A stretch of 64,000 nt of DNA from Heracleum sosnowskyi (taxonomy: Eukaryota > Streptophyta > Magnoliopsida > Apiales > Apiaceae), in contig CM061238.1 of the NCBI GenBank assembly GCA_030848705.1, positions 47,531,133 through 47,595,132 of the forward strand, written 5' to 3'. Under the pieces are notes generated by a model. That model did not search any database and was not told where the DNA came from. It saw only the letters and a list, made by a program, of their open reading frames with translations. The translations under genes were made by a program, and so were the position numbers. Shown here piece by piece: positions 55,221 through 64,000 of the stretch (within the stretch, counting starts at the first letter, position 1; every line of letters begins with the position of its first letter).

Positions 55221-56554
55221 TGTTAGTATTAGTGCTCTAGAGACAATATTTTTATGTTTTAAAGAAAACATTTTATTATTATAAATTATGTTTTATTGAT
55301 TATTGTTATTATTTTATTATGTCTTTATTTACTGCGTTATAAATGTTAACATAATAAATGTCCTTGGAATTATGATACGTATTCGATATCATTAAGTATG
55401 TGACTTAAAAATGAGATTATATGAATAATATCTTTATTCCTAAATATCCCTAGTCGAATGTTATTATTTAAGGACAATAATAATACACAGAGACTAGTAT
55501 GTTTGTTGACTGATGACCACATCTCATTGGTCATAGGTATGGTGATACTAAAGTCAAAACATAGGTGCATGTAAGAGTACATGACACTGGATTGACCCGC
55601 TGTGAGATTACACATGTTAATAGTGTCATAAGTAATTCTCACTGTGATAATGGTGTAATGATCCTTAGACCTGAAATCATTATATTTTTATACGAGAATT
55701 AATATACTTTGATTACATTAAAAGTTACCTTTGACCGGGTGATGATAAAAGTGGATATTGGGTATATTATGAATCGTATGAGAAATATGAATGATCTAGA
55801 TGGGATTTAACCCTCCTAATTTTAGGAGCGATATTATTGGCCTCTTGTTTGAGTGAGACTAAGAAATGCACGGTCGTGCTCAAATGTTGATTTGATTTAT
55901 TAGTCTACTCATCGATCAAGAAAACTAAGATTAAATTATGAAGAGGATGACACATTACATGCCTCGAGTTTAATCTATAATATTAAGATTAAAGGGATTA
56001 TATTACATGGAACATTATTCACGAAAGGCTTAATCGAATCACCGATTTAATTATTATTACTTGGGTGGCAATGATGTATTACTAGATGTCGCTCATTGTT
56101 TACAATTTTAATTAGTTATTGAAATTGTTACCAACGTAATAATAACCTACAGGGTCACACACAAAGAACGTTTGAAGGAGAAATAATTTAGATTATGAAT
56201 TTAAATTTAAATAAGTAATTTATTCTATTTATAATATTAATTAAGTATGACTTGAGAGCAAGAAAAGACAGAGAGAGAAAGAAGCAGTTTTCGGGTGCTA
56301 GTACACATCAATCCTTCAAGAAAAGCGTTCGTGTGGATAACATAGAGTGTAGATCGCGAGAGCGGGATACATGGTGATTGAACAAGCTTTGGATCTCCAT
56401 TAATCTTCCATTAATGAACTGTTAAAGCTTCTTAAGGTATTTGTTCTTAATCTCTGAATTAAATCTTTTGTTTTCGCATGGATCCTGCGGAGGGGTTTCG
56501 AATTTTGGTTTATTTTCACGTTTTCCGTTGCGTTTATGTGCTCGAAACCCTTCA
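55221..56554 (+). mobile_element. Solo LTR inside LTR B (1334 bp)
   Basis: TGTTAGTATTAGTGCTCTAG...CTCGAAACCCTTCA flanked by AATAC at 55216-55220 and 56555-56559. Ends look copia-like and plus-oriented by the TTTTCCGTTGCG sequence near the end. No internal domain. Confidence 0.85.
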
Positions 56555-57025
56555 AATACCCCAAACAACATTTTTGGATTGATATTGATCCAATGGATTG
56601 TTTTAATATGAATAAATAGAATACATGCTTTATGAGACGATAATTATCCAGAATATATGGATAACTACAAGAATTGTTTAATAATAGATATACGAACCAA
56701 AATACCTCTATTACGAATGTTCTAGAATATTTCCCACTTCAACGAATAAAATATTGGTACGAACGATATACCAATTCCCCGAATGATTATAAAACAAACT
56801 AAATTTTCTTTTCGATAATTAAAAATAAAACGAAATGAAATGTCATCCTCAAAAAAATAAATTATAATCACCTCAAATATTCACATAGCATCCCAAAGTG
56901 ACATATTCAACCATTTAACGAATAACTTAACGCATTTAAACAGATAAAACATTTAATAAATTTTGATATGAAAATAAAATTTCATTCACATCAGATATTA
57001 ACACGTAGTTTTCCCGGATCTTACA

Positions 57026-57624
57026 TCCTTCCCCCCTTAAAAGGATTCTGTCCTCAGAATCAGCTTATGTAAACAGATGTGGATACTTTTCGAACATCTT
57101 ACTATCACATTCCTAGTTGACTCTTCAACCTTAGGATTCCTCCTCAAAACTCTTACTAGTTCGACTGTTTTATTACTCAACACTTTCTCATACCGACTTA
57201 ATATCTTAATCGGTTGCTCAACATAGAACAAATTCAGCTAAATCTCTGTAGGTTCATATTCTATGAAATACATTATAAATACACTACATATGGAGTGGTA
57301 AGCAAATTCATACGCAACTTTCCAAATACGCAGTAGATTGACGTAAGGTAGCATTTCAAAATTGTCATAATAACTGTTGTTGTAAGGGAATTTAATCAAT
57401 GGTAAATGATCCTTCCAATTACCTTCAAAATTTAGTGCACAACCATAGTCTGTCTTTAGTCGTTTAGATGGTCTCCTCCTTCTGACCGTCTGTCTGAATT
57501 CTTGAATTAAGTCACGGATCTCTGTCAGATACAATTGAACCCGGCATTCTATGGCGTACTACTATCTCATTCAAATAGAGATGAACCAACTCATCCAATG
57601 AATATCTCTCGTCAATCGGTCACT
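57026..57624 (-). pseudogene. pol: Chromovirus integrase C-terminus next to LTR B
   Basis: On the minus strand, fragments TEIRDLIQEFRQTVRRR, GNWKDHLPLIKFPYNNSYY (integrase after the catalytic core), then YVEQPIKILSRYEKVLSNKT and VELVRVLRRNPKVEESTR (chromodomain-like end), separated by frameshifts. It runs into the polypurine tract and LTR B. LTR C interrupts it at 57625. Supports a Tekay-like chromovirus. Confidence 0.8.
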
Positions 57625-60600
57625 TGTAACACTCCCAGATCCGGGGTCATGAATCTGGGTTGTCACGCTCCGTCAATCATATAATACCTGCATCACTTAC
57701 CATATTCTAATAATACAACTCCAAAGACCCCAATCACTTACGCGCACACACACAAGTTATAGCCTTGGAAATGAGCAACAATAAGTAACACTTGTTATTA
57801 CAAACCAAATGTACTATCCAGGATCTCATCTATTATTTACAACCTCTACCTGAAGTTAAAATAATAGACCTTAAAATTGTATACAAAGTTCAATAACACA
57901 AACCTACTCGAAAACAATTCTCCCTAATTCATTATGCAACTGTTCTGCTAACTCCGGTAGTATCCATCCCGCTGAACTAACTCAAGGGTGGTCTCTCCAT
58001 TCCCTTGCTCTCGTAACACGAGGTGATTCGGCAATGTTTTCTTCATGCTGAAAGTTTTAATAAAACAAGAATGAGCTAATAGCGCTCAGCAAGAAATCTA
58101 TCCCAGTTTAAATCTTTAAACCTTTAAGGTAGATAACCCATATAGGATCAAAGTTTTAAAACTACTAGGGTTTGACCCAAAATAGTATACAGTTCAAAAT
58201 ACTGTATAACTTATAATCATACTCAAATACTCTCATAAATCATTTAGAAACCCTTGGTATCAATATAATGAACCAAGACTCAAAACATATCTTTTTTAAA
58301 ATAGATATTAACATTGGAATCAAGGCTTAAAGCCTATTCATTGATTCAAAATACTATACAGTTCAACATACTGTATATCTTAAATACCTTCTCAACATAT
58401 ATATACGCATATCTATTTAGATATCTCATACTGTTCAAAATACTGTAAAATATCAGTCATGAACACTTTTCGAATATGTTGTGTTGTGATATATATAAGA
58501 AGAAAGAGTGAGCACTAAAGCTCAACAATAATATAAAGCAGCTTAAATCATATATGAAAGCTTATATCATAACTGAAAGCTTTTAAAACCTCATTCGTAT
58601 ATAGAATGATATATTGAATACTCTTTTCGTCAAAACATGCCATACAGTTCAAATACTGTATGAGGTATAGTACTTTGTTAAAATATCATTAACAAGTATC
58701 TGTAACCGGTTTGTAACCAAAGTTACCAAAACATTTCTGAAATTCCAATCCTTGGAAAAACATGGGGAACTGTACAGGGCTATGCACTGGTATAAGATGA
58801 TCAGTCGTCATACCATTGATTTTCTACTAGTAGATGGATAATCCTGAAGGTCATTACCCTAGCCGCATACGGGCTTTTAAGTTGGACCGGCGTCACTCGG
58901 CCTCTTACATATTAGTAACCACCTGGCGACATCAAGGCCACACAAGTGGACCGCTCCCTGCCAACGGATTCCACTGGACTGGCGTCATCCAGCCTCTTAT
59001 TATATTTACCCCTAGCGACATCAAGGCCAGAAAAATATAGTTTTTATTTGCGGGACCGTGCGTTACTCGGCCACTTATGCGATAATGTCATTCCCCCAAC
59101 TATCTATAACTGGAACGGATATTACTCCAGTTCCCCAAGCATAAGCTTGTTGATAGGTTTTGTCAAAATACCCTTACTTCCGGGTTATATCGGAAGTAAG
59201 TTACAATGTGGGTTGACTGTTGTCAACTGACCTCGATCCTCGAGTAAAACATTTCGAAATCACGACCTGGGAATTTGGTAAAATATCTTTAGTTCTGATA
59301 ATTCAGAAACCCAAAATATGATCACTTTTAATGAAAGAGGCAAGTGAAATCATATGTTCACTTCCTGGAATGGATTCCCAATTTTTATAAGTCAAAAACC
59401 ATAGTCAACATTTGTGATAATTCAATAAAAATAGCTGGGAATCCCTACTACAATCAAATAAATCTTTTTAAGATCAGAAACTATTTTAAATAACTATTGG
59501 AACCTTACGTAATATTTAAATAAGGTTCTATGATTTTTAAGTCATATTTGGAATATTTAATAAATATTCAAATAATATATAATAATATTATTTAAATATC
59601 TCACATTAAATATCTAATGATATTAATATTGGAATATTTAATCAATATTTTAAATATAGCTGTATCTGGAACCCTCCAGCTTATGACAGTATAGTCAAAA
59701 CAAAATAATAATTTGACTCCCGGTCTAAGGTTTAAAACCATCATACAAGTGCTCTACGCTTAGAGCCTTTATAAAACCCCGGTTTATATCTAATATAATC
59801 ATAGCATATAAACCATATAATCTTACGAAAGCTTTTAATCAAAAGCATAAATCAGTTCATAGTTCTTTTAAGGTAATAAAACAGTTATATCACAATCACA
59901 ACAATATATCACAACATCATCTTTTATCAGATGTAGGGTTTGAAAACTTGCATAAATCTATCATATGCAATATCATCAGTATAAGTAATTTGAAATACAG
60001 CATGAGATGAGAAAACTTGCCTTGAGTCCTTGGTTGTTAGGGGTTCGAGAATTTGTCGGGAAATCTATAAACAAAGAAATACTCGATTAGTCCCCTAGCT
60101 CAATCATTTTCTCATAACAACTTACTCGTAATACTTCGCTTATCCTTAAGACACTCACTTTAAGTCAACCATAAGTCAAACATATCATGTAATACTTAAC
60201 ATGTAAGTTCTAGTCCAAGGTTTAAGCCTAAACACATTTTACATATGCTTGTTTCGAATTCCATCGTAGAACTATCTTATCACGTCTTTTATCCACGAAA
60301 TTTACTCCAACATATAGTCATGTTATTCCTCAACAACGTTCGTATTTTAATTGACTTGAAATAATTCTTTATCTTAGTCACAACGGGTGGTCAAGGTAGT
60401 ACCCCTAGAGTTAACTTTTCATAGAGTTACTATTACGCGACTCGCACTCTAATACTTTTAATAAATCAGAAAATTCACATTTAAATATGAAACCACTTCT
60501 AAACTCATTTTGAGTATTTGTAATATTTATCATAAAAGTTTTGAAATCAAAACAGAGGTTTAACTTGGTGAAATGTATTTTCAAACTTGGATGAGCTACG

Positions 60601-62256
60601 GAAAGTTACTATTCGTACAACTTTCACTCAAATGCTCATATCTCCTTAACCGTTAACTGAAATGACACATCGTTTTCGCGTGCGTGATCTAGAAAAAGAA
60701 TGGAACAAAATGTTTGAAATTTTGTTTCTGGTTCAGGGGATGAAAATCCCGAGAGCAGCAGTTTAAGTCAGTGGAGTGCGGAAACCATTCATCCTCGCGC
60801 AGCTTTGGTTCCGACATTTTTATAAAATCGAAGAATTATCTTTTTAACACGAAACCTTCTCGGTTCCCTTCCTAACTGTCCATACTAGTATCCACCTTAA
60901 TTCCATGACCTATTTCCATTTTGAAGAGGCTTGATCATAAACTCAAAGGTCACATAGTGAACTACTTAGTTACTCGAAACTACTTTCACTAAAATAGGTG
61001 TTTCTCCTAAACCGTAAATTGAATCAATGCGATTCTTTCGCCAAAATAAACTACAGGGAAAGACCTACACTATAATGGTCAGTGGTCACACTTGACAGTA
61101 GATTAAGAGCCTCGAATACCACTGTCGAGGCAGTTAATAAACATTTCATCGTTACGACGGCTATACATCGAACGTTTCCATTTCACAACCAATCCAAACA
61201 TCCAACCAAGACAATCCATACATCCATATATCATTTACAACTCTAAGACAGTTCATACTAATGAAAGAACACATCCCTCAATCAACCACAACTCATTCAA
61301 CCAACCAAAATCATTGAAACATTCATGGATCTCTTATACTACATGTTTAACGAACTATACTACAAACTTAAGCATAAAAATCAATTAATATCAAGAGGGC
61401 AGAGGTTTTTATACCTTCCTTGCTGCCTTAGAGACATTAAAAATCACTTATAACCACTAATCAAGCCTTGGATGATCCTTGGAAAGCCTAGAGTTTAAGA
61501 TCAAAGAAGTTAGTTCTTGAAATTACTATTCATCTTCATCTACCTAACTATAAATCATGAAAAACGAATCGTTTAATGAAGGAGGTGGGGAGAGTGATTA
61601 CCCTAGATGCGTAGAGCTTCTCGAGGGCTTCGATTTTAGTGGTAGAACGCGAAAATACGCCGGACGAAACCCGAGTTATCGCCATTTCTTCTTCCTCCAT
61701 TTTTGTTTCCTCTTACCTTCGAATTTTTTGAAGAAATGGGGAAGATAGAGTTTAGATCAGATGGTAGGTTTGTGTGGTGTATTTTGGTGGAAATAATTGT
61801 GGTGATGTGGTTGAAATATGTGGTAGAAAAGTTGCTTGGCTCACAACAAGCCAACAATGCTCTCACGTGGCTCGTTAACGACCACCTCTTCCGTGCACTC
61901 GTTTTTATTCTACGTTCTCGAGTCCTTGATCTCGTTTTCAAATTCCGATTGCACATTTAGTCATCATTTAATTCCACAAAGCTCTCTCTGAAATTTCAAA
62001 TCGTTTGGAGTCCGGAAATTTTTACTATTCATTTGGGATCGTTTTTGATCGCTTAAATCATCTTAATTCTAGAATTACTTATTCTCAAATTCCAACGAGT
62101 CCCACATACGATCCAATATTCTCTAGATCAATAATACACCTTTGCTACTTCAATGTTCTGACACATATATAGTGTGGTATGAAAGGTTTTAATTTAATCG
62201 GCAAAAGTTACTATTCATCAAAATTTTAAATAAGTCCAAAATTTGGGGTTATTACA
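57625..62256 (-). mobile_element. LTR C, 3' LTR of another minus-strand chromovirus-type element (4.6 kb)
   Basis: TGTAACACTCCCAGATCCGG...TTTGGGGTTATTACA, 4632 bp, followed by a polypurine tract and chromovirus integrase remnant. Same family as A and D. Repeats inside: ATACTGTA-type motif (58185-58670, several copies), GGCGTCA(C/T)(T/C)CGGCCTC and CGACATCAAGGCCA copies (58880-59040), and two GAGC...GCTC motifs (58073, 58507). No gene; paired ORFs at 61557-61960 lie on opposite strands in the presumed U3 and look random. Confidence 0.82.
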
Positions 62257-62973
62257 GTCTCCCCTCCTTAAAAGGATTCCGTCCCGGAATCTAAGAAAAT
62301 AGCCGAGGTTACTCTTCCAATATAGTAATCTCCAATTTCCAGGTTGACTCTTCAACACTCTGGTTCCATTACAACACTTACTCATTCCGGTCTATGATAT
62401 CTACCGGGCGCTCTATATAAGCCAATTCTGGTTGTACTCATATACATCCATATTCTACCAACATCCGGCTGCTCTTGAAATCGGTGGCACAACGCTTACC
62501 GTAACTTCGGTTGTCTGAAATGTTTCTTTCGGTTGGTCCGTCAGTCTGCGAATCCTAATTAGTGCTCGCATTCAATCTTGTCGCTAAACACGTTTGGAAA
62601 ACTCCTCCTGAATATGGAATTTAATTCTTGGTTCTTATCTGATACGATGGTGACTGGAACTTCATGTCATCCAACTATCTCTTTCGTAACTCTTCGGTTG
62701 AAGATCTCTCGTTGATAATAAAATATGAGTAGACTCATTTAATCTATCAATTATAACTCAATTGACGTCATAGTTTGACTTGGTTCTTGTTGATCCTATC
62801 ACAAAATCCATTATAAGAACTTACATTCCTAATCAGGAATCTCTACAGGTTGTGATAGTCAACTAGGTCTTTGTTCTGTCTTCATTTTCTGACATATCCA
62901 ATATTTGTTTACCAATTGATAATATCCTTTTAATCTATCTGGCCACCAATCACATTTCCTTAAATTTCTTTAC
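62257..62973 (-). pseudogene. pol: Chromovirus integrase remnant next to LTR C
   Basis: On the minus strand, degenerate matches to a Ty3 integrase: WWPDRLKGYY then a CQKM-like zinc motif (about 62880-62950), QPVEIPD (about 62850) and a chromodomain-like tail (RPVDIIDRNE, about 62400; FRDGILLRRGD at the end). Stops throughout. Polypurine tract AAGGAGGGGAGAC at 62269-62257. Cut at 62974 by the right-hand copia element. Confidence 0.65.
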
Positions 62974-63582
62974 TGTTAGATCAGAATTCAATGATCGTCA
63001 GAAGCTAGACTCAACTGATCAGGATTGCTGACGTCATCAGTATTGCATGGTCATCAGTATTTGATCAAGCGTTAGTATCTTATTGATCATCAGGATTCCT
63101 ACTCAGACTATGATCAGGATTGATCATCAGGACTTGAAGCTGATCAGGATTCCTACTTCGAGTTATATTTGGAGTCTAGATAAACATGGAAGTTTATTCT
63201 ATTTGTTCCTGGTTTGTAGAATGCAGCTATCGATTAAAGATATGTTTCTATCTTTGTTATGATTAGGACTTATCTTGTTATTGATAGAGAAGCTGTGTGC
63301 ACTATATAAACACAGTTTTGGTTTCGATTTATGTATTCATTCGAGAGAGAACATAATCGGAGAGAAGCTCTTAAGAACAGAATTTCTTGAGAGAGTTTTT
63401 GTAAGCTAGCAGCTCTTAAGAACATCAGAATTTCTTAAGAGAGTTTGTAACAGTTTTATATCAAAGTTAATAAAGCTGTTATTGTTATTGTTATTGATCT
63501 TTCATATTTGTGTTATATAAAGTCGAGAATCTTATACAATTGTATTCAACCCCCTTCTACAATTGTTATTTACTGGGCAACA
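62974..63582 (+). repeat. copia-3 5' LTR (609 bp)
   Basis: Starts TGTTAGATCAGAATTC and ends GGGCAACA. U3 has repeated TGATCAGGATT-type motifs (63017-63150), a TATA box (ACTATATAAAC, 63301) and a repeated CTCTTAAGAACA / AATTTCTTAAGAG block (63369-63445). The conserved TGTATTCAACCCCCTTCTAC lies at 63541-63560. Confidence 0.92.
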
Positions 63583-63584
63583 AT

Positions 63585-63596
63585 TGGTATCAGAGC
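63585..63596 (+). promoter_or_regulatory. copia-3 primer binding site (initiator tRNA-Met)
   Basis: TGGTATCAGAGC, the standard copia primer site, two bases after the LTR. Confidence 0.95.
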
Positions 63597-63632
63597 AAAC
63601 TGATTTAATTCTGAATCAGATACGATCTAAAG

Positions 63633-64000
63633 ATGTCGACAACCAAGTATGAAAGCATGAAGATTCCCATCTTGAAGATATCAGAATATCCTACATGGAG
63701 GGTAAAGATGCTGATGTACCTGGAGGCTATGGATCCTGACTACTTGGACAGGATTCGTGATGGACCATATATACCAACAAAGTTCGTAGAACGAACAGAT
63801 ACAGTACCAGAACATTATGTGGTCAAAGCTAAAGCTGAATGGACTCCAGAAGAAAAAGCTCATGTACTCAGGGAACCAAAGATAAAGAATATCTTGCATA
63901 ATAGCCTTGATGCTGTCATGTCAAACAGAGTGATTGCATGCAAGTCTTCAAAAGAAATCTGGGATACTTTGGAAACTCAGTGCCAGGGATCTGCATCTGT
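63633..64000 (+). CDS. gag: copia-3 gag, N-terminal 122 residues
   Basis: ATG at 63633 opens a frame running off the window. MSTTKYESMKIPILKISEYP and the following WRVKMLMYLEAMD, SSKEIWDTLETQC are the N-terminal UBN2-type gag of copia, clearly related to copia-1 gag. No damage seen in the visible part. The minus-strand ORF at 63681-63899 is its shadow. Confidence 0.92.
   Translation, partial: MSTTKYESMKIPILKISEYPTWRVKMLMYLEAMDPDYLDRIRDGPYIPTKFVERTDTVPEHYVVKAKAEWTPEEKAHVLREPKIKNILHNSLDAVMSNRVIACKSSKEIWDTLETQCQGSAS

Larger units (their letters stand above)
50743..57025 (-). mobile_element. LTR B, 3' LTR of a minus-strand chromovirus-type element (with a nested solo LTR)
   Basis: Plus-strand reading TGTAACGCCCCAAATCCGGG...TTCCCGGATCTTACA. 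Right of it lie a polypurine tract (AAGGGGGGAAGGA, minus strand) and integrase remnants, which fixes it as a 3' LTR on the minus strand. About 4.94 kb without the nested LTR at 55221-56554. Left flank ACTGT (50738-50742) is the expected duplication. It is the most diverged of the four family copies. No gene inside; the CCGGCG-rich part near 54470-54670 gives only chance ORFs. Confidence 0.8.
62974..64000 (+). mobile_element. copia-3: plus-strand Ty1/copia element, 5' end (runs off the window)
   Basis: LTR, tRNA-Met primer site and the start of gag are in order and intact. Target duplication not checkable because the right end is outside. Confidence 0.9.

Noticed and set aside
61557..61960. 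Overlapping ORFs on both strands in LTR C
   Set aside because: Lie in the U3 of an LTR, no conserved counterpart seen in A, B or D.

Overview
This window is plant nuclear DNA made almost entirely of transposable elements; I found no host gene, rRNA or tRNA gene. Evidence for a large-genome flowering plant, probably a eudicot: Ty3/gypsy elements of the Athila, Tat and chromovirus (Tekay-like) types, Ty1/copia elements with a tRNA-Met type primer site, a CACTA transposon with a TNP2 transposase, and hAT-, Stowaway- and Mutator-like short elements, all in AT-rich sequence. I cannot name the species.

Left block (1-39945). This is one nested stack. The oldest visible layer is a fragment of a very long chromovirus-type LTR (D, 35496-38507). 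A minus-strand copia element (copia-1, 29840-35495, gag and integrase still open) sits in it. A plus-strand, heavily decayed copia element (copia-2, left edge to 29839) abuts the start of copia-1 reverse transcriptase. Copia-2 is in turn split by a minus-strand Athila element (1-3697, gag-protease, primer site, 5' LTR) and by a 3.9-kb solo LTR (A, 4457-23531, target duplication TAAGC). LTR A is split by a complete 15.1-kb Tat-type element (Tat-1, 8127-23253, target duplication GCTAT, LTRs differing at 3 of 517 sites). The gag of Tat-1 is split by a 9.4-kb CACTA transposon (9686-19045, target duplication AGA). CACTA carries a two-exon transposase gene and an eight-exon companion gene, both damaged.

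Middle (38508-43445). Short elements follow one another here: a solo copia LTR (E), an hAT-type MITE with an 8-bp target duplication, a Stowaway MITE, and a Mutator-like non-autonomous element containing a long (AG)n tract. The short stretches between them show no genes.

Right block (43446-64000). A minus-strand Tat element (Tat-2) carries RT, RNase H, a second RNase H and integrase remnants, plus a spliced gene on the opposite strand between pol and the 3' LTR. A solo copia LTR splits its RT. A chromovirus LTR (B, itself holding another solo LTR) follows, then about 600 bp of that element's integrase. That is interrupted by a second long LTR (C) with its own integrase remnant, and finally by a plus-strand copia element (LTR, primer site, start of gag) that runs off the right edge.

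Functionally this is a graveyard with a few young layers. Tat-1 and the CACTA inside it look recent, from near-identical LTRs and perfect target duplications, yet their genes are broken, so they were probably mobilised by proteins from other copies. The most interesting material is the antisense spliced gene in Tat-2, the gag-only deletion structure of Tat-1 with its hairpin-forming arrays, recurring short motifs in copia LTR U3 regions, and a conserved hairpin plus splice-acceptor-like block in the giant LTR family.
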